Shown here piece after piece: positions 8,989 to 18,100 of a stretch of DNA of 64,000 nucleotides. Origin of the DNA: Casimicrobium huifangae (GTDB taxonomy: Bacteria > Pseudomonadota > Gammaproteobacteria > Burkholderiales > Casimicrobiaceae); the NCBI RefSeq assembly GCF_009746125.1, contig NZ_CP041352.1, positions 1,205,847 to 1,269,846 of the forward strand, in the 5' to 3' direction. Both the position numbers and the translations under genes were made by a program. Under the pieces are notes generated by a model, which did no database searches, was not told the origin of the DNA, and worked only from the letters and a program-made list of their open reading frames with translations. Within the stretch, counting starts at the first letter, position 1, and each line of letters opens with the position of its first letter.

Positions 8989-9004
8989 CTGTACAAAAGA
9001 ACAG
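8989..9004 (-). promoter_or_regulatory. SOS box (LexA operator) of the polymerase operon
   Basis: CTGTACAAAAGAACAG matches the gamma/betaproteobacterial LexA consensus CTGT-N8-ACAG at all eight fixed positions. It lies 13-28 bases upstream of the polymerase start codon, where a bound repressor would block transcription. Confidence 0.8.
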
Positions 9005-9070
9005 ATTTGACGCGCGATGATTGATGCCTCACGCAACTTAATTTTTATATGGCATTTTCATGGAAAGCGC

Positions 9071-9152
9071 TATTGAATGGGGCTTAAAAGCCCAAATGGC
9101 CAGAAGTCGACTTTAGGCCTTTTGCACCACTGAGCCCCAATAGAATGCGGCA
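9071..9152 (+). repeat. Dispersed intergenic repeat, copy 1
   Basis: The copy has a GGGCTTAAAAGCCC stem, a central AAGTCGACTTTA and a GAGCCCC distal arm with AATGCGGC. This order is shared with four other intergenic copies in the window (near 28.3, 31.9, 47.1 and 59.9 kb). It sits in the 220-base gap between the polymerase and the patatin gene. It contains no open frame. Confidence 0.6.
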
Positions 9153-9226
9153 CTGATGTCAAAGCTGATGCGTAATTCTTCCACTGTGATTAACCGGTTT
9201 CCACCGCTCCTGCGGGGTCCGCGCGA

Positions 9227-10330
9227 ATGAACGCGTTACAGATCTTTGCCGGACCGCGCGCGCTCGCCCACCTGCGCGCTCACGGACTCGCACCCGCGCA
9301 TGTGCGGGCGATTCCAGCTGCAGCAGGCGGCCCGAAGGGCTTGACGTTGCTGCCGCTGGATCGCTTTCTGTTTGGCGAGTGGCTGCCGCAGTCCGTGCAG
9401 CCGGTCGATCTGATCGGCGCTTCGATCGGTGCCTGGCGGATGGCAGCGGCGATGCTCGACCAGCCTGCCGCAGCGCTCGCGTCGCTGGAGCACGCCTACA
9501 TCCATCAGGACTACGACGTCCCCCCCGGTCGCAAGGCGCCGACCCGCGACCACATCAGCGAGCGTTTCGCCGAAGGCATCCACGCGATGTTCGGCCAGCG
9601 GGTGCAGGAAGTGCTCGGCCACCCGCGCTACCGCCTGCATGTAGTGACCTCCCGCGGGCGCCACATCCTGCATCGCGACAATCGGGTGCGTTCGCCGCTG
9701 GGCTATGCCGGAGCCTTCTTCACCAACATCGCATCGCGCAAGGCAATGGGTGCGTGGCTGGAACGTGCCGTGTTCTCCTCGCATCTCGCGGCAGGTGCGC
9801 CGTTGCCATTCGCCGCGAACGACTACCGCACGCGCCGCTACGCGCTGTCGCCCGTCAACTTCGCGCCGGTGGTGCAGGCGTCATGCTCGATCCCGTTCCT
9901 GCTCAACGCCGTGCACGACATCCCCGGCGCGCCACCCGGAGCCTATTGGGACGGCGGCATAACCGACTATCACCTGCATCTCGACTATCGCCTGCCACCG
10001 GATCGCGCTGACGCAGCGTCCAGCGTGGTGCTGTACCCGCACTTCCAGCGTGCCGTCGTGCCTGGCTGGCTCGACAAGTCGCTGAAATGGCGGCACCGCA
10101 GCACTCATTTCCTCGACGACGTCATCGTGCTGGCACCCAAGCCGGAGTGGGTGGCGACGCTGCCCAACCAGAAACTTCCCGATCGCACCGACTTCGCCCG
10201 CTACGGCCGCGATCTGGCGGCACGGGTAAAGGCCTGGGACACGGCCGTCGCCGAGAGTCAGCGGCTGTGCGATGAGTTTGCGGCTTGGGTGGCCGGCAGC
10301 GAGCCCGCCGCCGTTGTCGAACCGTTGTAG
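9227..10330 (+). CDS. Patatin-like phospholipase
   Basis: A 367-residue protein with the patatin Ser-Asp dyad: GASIGAW (GXSXG) near residue 66 and YWDGGI near residue 244. An oxyanion-type glycine loop (AAAGGPKG) lies near residue 31. Patatins hydrolyse acyl esters of phospholipids or neutral lipids. There is no signal peptide, so it is probably cytoplasmic or membrane-associated. It stands alone, with a 31-base gap to the next gene on the same strand, so weak co-transcription is possible. The start ATG at 9227 follows a GC-rich leader without a clear Shine-Dalgarno sequence. Confidence 0.8.
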   Translation: MNALQIFAGPRALAHLRAHGLAPAHVRAIPAAAGGPKGLTLLPLDRFLFGEWLPQSVQPVDLIGASIGAWRMAAAMLDQPAAALASLEHAYIHQDYDVPPGRKAPTRDHISERFAEGIHAMFGQRVQEVLGHPRYRLHVVTSRGRHILHRDNRVRSPLGYAGAFFTNIASRKAMGAWLERAVFSSHLAAGAPLPFAANDYRTRRYALSPVNFAPVVQASCSIPFLLNAVHDIPGAPPGAYWDGGITDYHLHLDYRLPPDRADAASSVVLYPHFQRAVVPGWLDKSLKWRHRSTHFLDDVIVLAPKPEWVATLPNQKLPDRTDFARYGRDLAARVKAWDTAVAESQRLCDEFAAWVAGSEPAAVVEPL

Positions 10331-10361
10331 TGGCTGCCCGCAAGGGCGCTAGCATCGCTGC

Positions 10362-11372
10362 ATGCAACCAAGTTCCGCCTCTGAACAGCCCGGCGCCGCC
10401 TCGGGGACACGCCGCCTCGTCTCGCTGATCATTCCCATGTACAACGAGGCTGATGCGCTGGACGCGTTGTTCGCGCGCCTCGACGCCGTCTTGCCCGAGC
10501 TGGCCGACTACGACTTCGAAGTGGTCTGCGTCAACGACGGCAGCAGCGACGGCACCGTTGCCGCATTGGAGGCGCATTGCACCAATCCCGGCGACAGCTT
10601 CACCCGGCGTGCACTGGTGGTGGTTGATCTCAGCCGCAACTTTGGCAAGGAAGCCGCGCTTTCCGCCGGATTGCATGTGGCTGCGGGTGACGCGGTGATT
10701 CCGATCGATGCCGATCTGCAGGATCCGCCCGAGGTCATTTCAGAGCTGTTGGCCAAATGGCGTGACGGCTTTGAGGTCGTGCTGGCCAGACGCAGTGATC
10801 GGTCTACGGATTCGGCCGCCAAGCGACTGACCGCGCGGGCCTTTTACCGCGTCCACAATGCCGTCGCCGACGTGCGCATCCCTGATGATGTGGGCGACTT
10901 TCGTCTCATGGACCGGGTGGTTGTGGAGGCTCTGAAGGCACTGCCAGAAAGTCGGCGTTTCATGAAAGGGTTGTTTGCATGGGTCGGGTTCCGTACCGCG
11001 ACGGTAGAGTACAAACGTGACCCGCGCAGCGCGGGCAGCAGCAAATTCAACACCTGGAAGCTCTGGAACTTCGCGCTTGAAGGTATCGCCAGTTTCTCCA
11101 TCTCGCCACTCCGCATCTGGACCTACATCGGCCTGCTGGTAGCCTCGGTCGCAATGGCTTGGGGCGGCTGGATCGCACTGCGCACGCTAATCTGGGGCGT
11201 TGATGTGCCCGGCTACGCGTCGTTGCTGGTGGCCGTGCTCTTCATCGGTGGATTGCAATTGATCGGCATCGGCATGATCGGTGAGTACCTGGGGCGCACC
11301 TTTGTCGAAAGCAAGCGGCGGCCGCCATTTCTGGTTCGCAGGGTGCTACGGTCTGGCGGACTGAAATCGTGA
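10362..11372 (+). CDS. GtrB/DPM1-like polyprenyl-phosphate glycosyltransferase (GT2)
   Basis: A 336-residue protein. The GT-A domain begins with SLIIPMYNE and has the nucleotide-sugar motif DADLQDPPE near residue 118. Two C-terminal membrane helices (about 247-272 and 286-307) end in IGEYLGRTFVESKRRPPF, typical of GtrB/YfdH and ArnC-like enzymes. These load a sugar from a nucleotide donor onto undecaprenyl phosphate at the cytoplasmic face. Its stop overlaps the next gene's GTG start by four bases, implying translational coupling. No GtrA-type flippase gene is adjacent. The sugar transferred is not predictable. Confidence 0.85.
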   Translation: MQPSSASEQPGAASGTRRLVSLIIPMYNEADALDALFARLDAVLPELADYDFEVVCVNDGSSDGTVAALEAHCTNPGDSFTRRALVVVDLSRNFGKEAALSAGLHVAAGDAVIPIDADLQDPPEVISELLAKWRDGFEVVLARRSDRSTDSAAKRLTARAFYRVHNAVADVRIPDDVGDFRLMDRVVVEALKALPESRRFMKGLFAWVGFRTATVEYKRDPRSAGSSKFNTWKLWNFALEGIASFSISPLRIWTYIGLLVASVAMAWGGWIALRTLIWGVDVPGYASLLVAVLFIGGLQLIGIGMIGEYLGRTFVESKRRPPFLVRRVLRSGGLKS

Positions 11373-13111
11373 CCAGCGTCACTGGCGTCCGTGGACGGTT
11401 CGTCGCTCTCGTCGTATCGCTGCCTGTACTAGCAATTGCATTGGTCAACGTATCGATCACCGTCAATACGGTCTGGCTTTACACGCTCATTGAGCCGTTT
11501 CAGGACCAGTTTCGGCTTTACGAGCGATATCTGACGCATCCCTTCCCGTTGTCGGTGTTCGAACTTGAGAATGGCCATCGGCCGGTGCTTCCGGGCCTGA
11601 TTCGCTGGCTCGAATTACGGTATCTGGACGGCGCGCAGTCTCTGCAATTCTGGACATCGTGGGGCGCCGCTTTAGCTGCCACGATGGCGGTGCTGATTTG
11701 CGCCTGGCGGAGCGGAGGTTTGACGAGAGGGATTCTCACTTTCTCGGTGCTTGCGAATACGGTGTACTGGAACGCGAATGCACGCATGTTCGTACATGCT
11801 TACGAAGCTACCCACGTTTGGTACATATTCGCCGTGCTGGTCGCCGCCTTGATGCTCGTAGGCACGAGGGAGCAATGCGATTGGAAACGGGTGATGACGG
11901 CATGTGGTCTCGCTGTCGTCGCCACGTTTTCGTTTGGTCCGGGTATTGTGGTCTTCGCAGCGGTATTCGTGGCGCTTGCCTATCGACGGGAACGGCCAGC
12001 CGCCGCGATCTTTGTCGCGGTTGCGGCAGCGACGATCGTACTCATTTACACCTTCGCCTTGCCCGGAGGAGATGGCGTGCGCGGAGCAGCGGGCGACGAT
12101 TCACTGCTCGTGAAGCGTGCGTATTTCGTAGCGCTACGCCTGGGCGCATTTTGCGTCGCGCTGATACCGGAAGTTGCGGGGCTTGGCGCGCCGTACCACG
12201 CGCTGGTGTTGACGGCTAGTACTCTGCTGATTCTTGGCACAGCGCTAGACATGTGGCAGCGGTATCGGGCCGACAGGAAACCTGAGCCATTCGAGGTGAT
12301 CGCTGTAGGGGTATTCGTATTCGGCATCATCACGAACGTGCTCATCGCATTCAATCGCGCGCCGCACTTTGCCGTGCATCCTCAAGATGCCCTGGCCGAT
12401 CGCTACCTGTTTTGGTCGGCAACCTGCTGGGCCGGTACCGGCCTTTACTGGATTGCGCGTGCGGGTTCAAAGGCGACACCTTTCACAGGTCGCCTTGTGG
12501 CGCTTGTGGCGGTGACCGCGTTGGCTGGCTTCGTTTCACTGGATCAGGCGGGATGGTGGCGCTCGTGGGCGGCCAGTACGTTTCGACTCACCGAACTGAC
12601 CGCTGTTGCGTATCGACACGGCATCCCCCACACGCACCGATTCATGGAGATTAGCGGACAGGACGACAATGTCTTTCAGGCTGAGGTGGGCGCGTTGCGG
12701 CGCTCTCAGGTCATGATCTTTTCACCTCGACGCTACGGCCCCGAGATCGGTGAACGATACGACTTCAGTCCGCCGGCGTCGGTTCTGGGTGCTGAATCAT
12801 CCGTGGACAACAAGGACATGCCTCCTGGCTCCCCGTGGAATATTGTCTCGATGGCGGTCACACGCGTTGACGCCTTCCGCAACGCCGATGCCCACTGGCG
12901 GCTGATGGATCGCACTGGCACTCTGGTTGGCGCCTGCGCCAGTACTGGCTACCTGCGCGAATCGAACGACATGGCCCGCTACCTTCGGCGAATCGTCAAC
13001 CGGCTCGACTGTTACGTGAGACGAGATAGTGCGTCGCAAGCTATGCTGGTGGCCGTAAACGGCAGAGAGGTCACGGTGCTAGGCACGCTGATTGTCCGGC
13101 AGGCAAAGTGA
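11369..13111 (+). CDS. Polytopic membrane protein, putative GtrC-like glycosyltransferase
   Basis: A 580-residue integral membrane protein with about ten hydrophobic helices in the first 410 residues, then a soluble domain of about 170 residues. It starts with GTG inside the stop of the GtrB-like gene (four-base overlap). That order, a GT2 polyprenyl transferase followed by a large membrane protein, is how O-antigen-modifying gtr operons are built. The third component uses the lipid-linked sugar in the periplasm. I see an early acidic periplasmic-loop segment (EPFQDQFRLYE) but no diagnostic motif, so the glycosyltransferase role is inferred from position and topology. Codon use looks less GC-biased than the genes around it. 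Confidence 0.55.
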   Translation: MTSVTGVRGRFVALVVSLPVLAIALVNVSITVNTVWLYTLIEPFQDQFRLYERYLTHPFPLSVFELENGHRPVLPGLIRWLELRYLDGAQSLQFWTSWGAALAATMAVLICAWRSGGLTRGILTFSVLANTVYWNANARMFVHAYEATHVWYIFAVLVAALMLVGTREQCDWKRVMTACGLAVVATFSFGPGIVVFAAVFVALAYRRERPAAAIFVAVAAATIVLIYTFALPGGDGVRGAAGDDSLLVKRAYFVALRLGAFCVALIPEVAGLGAPYHALVLTASTLLILGTALDMWQRYRADRKPEPFEVIAVGVFVFGIITNVLIAFNRAPHFAVHPQDALADRYLFWSATCWAGTGLYWIARAGSKATPFTGRLVALVAVTALAGFVSLDQAGWWRSWAASTFRLTELTAVAYRHGIPHTHRFMEISGQDDNVFQAEVGALRRSQVMIFSPRRYGPEIGERYDFSPPASVLGAESSVDNKDMPPGSPWNIVSMAVTRVDAFRNADAHWRLMDRTGTLVGACASTGYLRESNDMARYLRRIVNRLDCYVRRDSASQAMLVAVNGREVTVLGTLIVRQAK

Positions 13112-13295
13112 CATACCGCTCCGTCTGCAGGGACGTCCCGGCAGGTGACGTTTCAAGACGCCTCGCGGCACCCTGTTTCGGCAGGGCACAACATACATAA
13201 CCTCGGATCGCTGTCGCTAGCACCACGCCGGGCGTTATGCGCACGCTATGAGACCGCTTGTCGAGACGAAGTGGCCCGCGTGCCTCGAACGCTCG

Positions 13296-14963
13296 CTAAG
13301 ACCGTCGCGCCATCTCGATCTCCCGATCCCGCAACACCTTGCGCTGGATCTTGCCGGTTGTGGTCATCGGCAGTTCGCTGACGAATTCGAACTCCTTGGG
13401 ATACTCGTAGGGCGCAAGCTTGCCGCGAACGTGTTTAGCCAGATCTTCTTCGAGGCTGGTTCCCGGTTCGTATCCCGCCGCCAGGACGATGAATGCCTTG
13501 ACGATTGAGCCGCGGTCGCGATCCGGCTTGCCGATGACGGCGGCCATGGCCACGGCTGGATGCTGTAACAGGCAGCTTTCCACTTCGGCGGGGCCGATGC
13601 GGTAGCCAGCGCTCTTGATGACGTCGTCGCTGCGGCCCTCGTACCAGAGATAACCATCGGCATCCATTCGCGCCATGTCACCAGTGCGACACCAGTCGCC
13701 GTCGTACTTGGCCTTGGTGCCAGCTTCATTATCGAGATAACCGAGAAAGAACACCGGGTCGGGGTCGCCGTGGATATCGCGTTTGTTGACGGCGACGTCG
13801 CCCGTCTCGCCAACCTTTGCAACGCGCCCGAGGGCGTCGACAACGGCCACCTGATGACCCGGATAGGCGCGGCCCATGCTGCCCGGTCGGGCCGGCCACA
13901 GTTTGGCGCAATTGCCCACCACGTAGTTCAGCTCGGTCTGGCCAAACATCTCATTGGGAGTGACACCGAGCGCCTTCTGCGTCCAGTTGAAGACAGTCTC
14001 GCCGACGCTTTCGCCGGCACTCATGATCGAACGCAACTTGAGCGTGTAGCGCTCGCGTGGATTGGGCACCGCCTTCATCATCATCTTGAGCGCGGTCGGG
14101 AACAGGAAGGTACAGGTGACCTTGTGCCGCTCCATCAACGACAGCGCGCGCTCGGGATCAAAGCGTCCTCGATAGCCAACCAGAGTGTGGCCAAAAAACA
14201 GCGTGGGCAGCAGTGCATCCCACAAGCCTCCGGTCCAGGCCCAGTCGGCCGGCGACCAGAAGACATCGCCTGGCTGCGGGAACAGGTTATGTGAAAAGAT
14301 GAATCCCGACGAGTTACCATACATCGCGCGATGCGGAATCACGGCACCCTTCGGCGGACCGGTGGTGCCACTGGTGTAGATGATCATTGCCGCGTCGTCC
14401 GCGCGCGTAGCCGCTACCGGATGATCTGGTCGCCCGCTGGCGAGCAGATCTGACCAGTCGAGAACGCCGTCAGCCTTGGCGCCGGCGCAGGCGATGATGT
14501 GTTGCAGGCCGGTGAGCGAGCTGCGTATCGCGAGCACGTTAGGCAGCGAAGATGAGTCGCAGATCGCGATCTTGCACCGTGCGTTGCCAAGGCGATATTC
14601 GAGTGCATCCGGCCCGAACAGGACAGTCAGTGGAACGGCGACGGCACCAAGGTGCAACACCGCCAGCAGCGAGACTGCGGTCTCAATTCGTTGGGGCAGG
14701 CAGATGGCAACGCGATCCCCTGGCCCGACGCCAAGCCCGGCCAGCGCCGACGCCATCGCAGTTACCCGCTCCGAGAGCTCGGCGAAGCTGATGCGATCCG
14801 TCGCACCAGATTCGTCCTCCCAGACGATCGCTGTACGCACCGCGCGGGTCGGGTCGGACCGCCAGCGATGTGCGCAAGCCGTCGCGATATTGAATGAATC
14901 CGGAACCAGCCATCGCCAGCGGCTGTATTCCCTGGCGTATTGATCAGTCTGTGGCATTGCCAT
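13296..14963 (-). CDS. AMP-dependent acyl-CoA synthetase
   Basis: A 555-residue adenylate-forming enzyme with the P-loop-like motif IIYTSGTTGPPKG near residue 200, GQTELN near 350, a YRTGD-equivalent WCRTGDMARM near 430 and the catalytic lysine in TTGKIQRK near 540. These enzymes join a carboxylic acid to CoA via an acyl-AMP. The overall layout is closest to medium-chain/ACSM-type synthetases, but the chain length cannot be fixed by eye. It is monocistronic here. The 184 bases between it and the upstream membrane-protein gene contain nothing I recognise. Confidence 0.85.
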   Translation of the reverse strand: MAMPQTDQYAREYSRWRWLVPDSFNIATACAHRWRSDPTRAVRTAIVWEDESGATDRISFAELSERVTAMASALAGLGVGPGDRVAICLPQRIETAVSLLAVLHLGAVAVPLTVLFGPDALEYRLGNARCKIAICDSSSLPNVLAIRSSLTGLQHIIACAGAKADGVLDWSDLLASGRPDHPVAATRADDAAMIIYTSGTTGPPKGAVIPHRAMYGNSSGFIFSHNLFPQPGDVFWSPADWAWTGGLWDALLPTLFFGHTLVGYRGRFDPERALSLMERHKVTCTFLFPTALKMMMKAVPNPRERYTLKLRSIMSAGESVGETVFNWTQKALGVTPNEMFGQTELNYVVGNCAKLWPARPGSMGRAYPGHQVAVVDALGRVAKVGETGDVAVNKRDIHGDPDPVFFLGYLDNEAGTKAKYDGDWCRTGDMARMDADGYLWYEGRSDDVIKSAGYRIGPAEVESCLLQHPAVAMAAVIGKPDRDRGSIVKAFIVLAAGYEPGTSLEEDLAKHVRGKLAPYEYPKEFEFVSELPMTTTGKIQRKVLRDREIEMARRS

Positions 14964-15016
14964 TGGTAGTTCCAGCGCCGCGCGCAGCTCGCGATGCCGC
15001 TCCGTAAAATAGCTTC

Positions 15017-15172
15017 GTGAACGATCTTACGCCATCTGTCAATGACCGCCGCAAGACCACGCTTGGCCGCATGCTAGTCTGGCTGGCTGTTGCGGTGGCG
15101 CTCGGCCTGACCTACGCTGCTTATGGGCAGATGGAGCTCATGTTGCAATGGGTGACGGCACGGTTGTGCTAA
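15017..15172 (+). CDS. Small single-pass membrane protein (51 residues)
   Basis: A GTG-started frame of 51 residues. It has a polar, Arg-rich N-terminus (VNDLTPSVNDRRKTTLGR), one hydrophobic helix (about 19-36, MLVWLAVAVALGLTYAAY) and a short tail ending in Cys. It diverges from the acyl-CoA synthetase and converges on the giant glycosyltransferase, filling the gap between them. Charged head plus clean helix is what real small membrane proteins look like, but there is no family match and no strong ribosome binding site. Confidence 0.45.
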   Translation: MNDLTPSVNDRRKTTLGRMLVWLAVAVALGLTYAAYGQMELMLQWVTARLC

Positions 15173-15196
15173 CACCTTCCAAATCCCTTGGGGGGA

Positions 15197-18100
15197 TCAC
15201 GCCGTGGGGCGGGCCAAGCCCCCAAAGACTGCGCGCACCGCCGGCGTAGCCGCCTCGGGCGAGAAATGCGCCTGAACGTTGGCGATACCGGCCGCCGAAA
15301 GTTTGTTCCACAGGGCTGCGTCCTGATAGACGTCAGCAATCGCCTGCGCAAATGCCTCGGCGTCGTCGGCAACCAGCACGTCCTCGCCCGGGCGCAGTTT
15401 CATGCCCTCAACAGCACAGGTCGTGGCCACCACCGGGATGCCATGATTCATCGCTTCGTTGATCTTGCCCTTGACCCCTGCGCCGAAACGCAGCGGTGCG
15501 ATCGATACTCGGGCCGCCCCGAGAAGCGGGGCAGTATCTTCAACGAAGCCACGAATGAGAACGCCATCACGCTGCAGCGCTGCAATCTCGTCGGGCATAT
15601 TGCTGCCGACGATGGTGGTTATCGCATCCGGAAGGCGCCGGCGCAAGTGTGGCAATACTTCGGTGATGTACCACTTGACTGCATCGACGTTGGGCGGATG
15701 CCGGAAGCCGCCAACAAACAGGATGCCGGCGCGGCCATCGGCTGATGCGTTGGTCACGGCGGGCGACTGAATGGTGGAAATGATGTCGACACGTGCGCCA
15801 GGCAGCAGGCTGGCCAGGAGCCTTTGCTCGAAGTCCGATACTACGAGGGTGATGTCGCTGCGTGCGATGACGGCCAGCTCACGAGTGCGCGTAGCGGCAG
15901 CGGAGCGCGCCATCGCCGGGTTGCCGTTGATGGCCGCCTCGCGCTCCTCGCGGACGAAGTGCAGATCGACGGTGTCAAAGACAATTTTCGCCTTCGGGGC
16001 ATAGCTGCGGATGCTGTGCACGTATTGTGTCGCGATGTAGTAGCGGCAAAGCACAATGGTGTCCAGCGTTGGTCCGCGTTCGCGCAAGACAGCGCGTACA
16101 TTGCGCGCAAACGGGGCATGCAGGACTTCGACGCCCATTGCGCGCAGCTGGTTGGCATAGCGCGGATCGCCATCGAGATTGTCGGCGACAAAAGTCACAT
16201 GGTGCCCGTCGCGGCGCAGGATGTGCAGCAGATTCAGCATGCGCACCGATCCGGCGTCCTGATCGGGGGTGATCATGCACGCCTCAACGATCAGGATGTT
16301 GCTTCGGGTACCACGATGCGCTTCCTGTTCGGGCTCGACCGCGTTGTCACGATGATTGGCAAGCGTGTCCTTCCAGCGTTCGTGGAACTTGCCAGCGTTA
16401 GTTACCTGGTGCGCCTTGATGCCACTGGTTTCATCACGACCGTGGCTGACACCCTCAAGATGAAAGATTTCGGCGGCTGGTTGATACAGCACCCGAAGGC
16501 CGCGCGCGCGTACCTGAAATGCCAGATCGGTGTCTTCGTAGTAGGCCGGGGCGTAGTAGCTGTCAAATCCGCCAATGGAGAGAAACAGATCGCGGCGTAT
16601 TGCCAGCGCGGCCCCTGAGCAGTAATCGGCATCGCGAACGTAGTTGAAGCGCGGGTCGTCACGGTTTTGTCCGCGTCCCCAGTTCCACGCGCTGCCGTCA
16701 CGCCAGACGATGCCACCAGCCTCCTGCAGGCTGCCGTCGGCATTGAGCAGCTTGGCACCCACCAGCCCGACATTGTCGTGCTGGGTGAAAGTGTCGATCA
16801 ATGCGTCCAGAGCCCCCGGCCGTACCACCGTATCGTTGTTGAGGATGACCAGCCAGTCGCCTCGTGCCGCCTGCACGCCGGCGTTGACGTTGCCGATGAA
16901 GCCGAGATTGCGTTCATTGCGCAAGATCCGGAGGCCGGTCACCGGGGCCAGCGCCAATGCGGCCGGCTCGGGCGAACAATCGTCCATCACCACGATCTCG
17001 TACGGCTGGCGCGGAGGATGAGCAGCGATGCTCTTCAGGCAGGCGAATGTGGTTTCATGCTGGCCGTAGACCGGGATCACAATGGAAATCACCGGGTGTT
17101 CGGGCGCTGTCATCATCGCCAGCGGAACAATGTGATCGACGGGACCAGCGGGCAGCTCAATGACTGGAGCCTCCGGGCGGGGGCGGAACTCCAGTCGCAG
17201 CCGTTCGAGCACACTGCGCCAGCCGGCTCGGCGATACCGGATCATGCCGCCACGCGCCAGCGCCGGGGCGCGGCGCAGCAGGCTGAACGCTACCTGCGCA
17301 ACGCGTGAGGCGCGCTGCACAACCCTAACCACCAGCCGCAGCGGTCGCGTCAATTTCCATGAGGTGCTCGCAAGCAGATTGTCGCGCTCGCGCTGGAATT
17401 GCGCCGACTCGCGTTCGAGAAAGGCAATGTGTTCACGCGCGCTGACGGCCCTGACATCGGCCGCATCGAGCGCCTCGCGCAGGTTGGTCGCACTGTCTTC
17501 GAGATCGGCAACCAGTGTCTCGGCCGCATTCAACTGGGTAACGACAGTCGCAAATTGTGAGCGGCCAATGACGCTCGTCTCACCCGGAGGCAATGTCTGC
17601 AGCTCATGTTCCACCACCTGAAGGGATTGGCGATGCCCGCCGTAGACTCCGACGCGGAAGATATCCAGCAGCGGTCGTGCGTCATCTGCTGCTGCGTCGC
17701 CGTCGCGCCAGCCAGCGTCTATCGTCGCGAGCAATGCCGCCGGGTCTCCGGCCGCCACGGCGCTGGCAATGCCTTGCAGATAAATATCGCCATACGTTTC
17801 GGCCGCAAGGCTCGCGGAAACCAGTCGCTCGGGATTGATGCGGTGATGAGCCTGAGTCTGTGCACTTGCTGCGGCCAGCAATGCGTCATGCCACCTCCTG
17901 GCCGTGCTGTCGTGCGGCAGCAGCGTGGCGCCCGGCTCGCCCTGCAGGCGCCCGGCAAGGGCACCAATGGCGGACGCGACAATCGGCAACCCGGTCGCCA
18001 GCGCGGCCGACAGCGTGAACGAATACGTTTCCGGAACCTGCGAGGGCAACCAGATGACATCCGGGCGCTCGGTTGCTATCAACTGGCCGAGTGCATCGCC

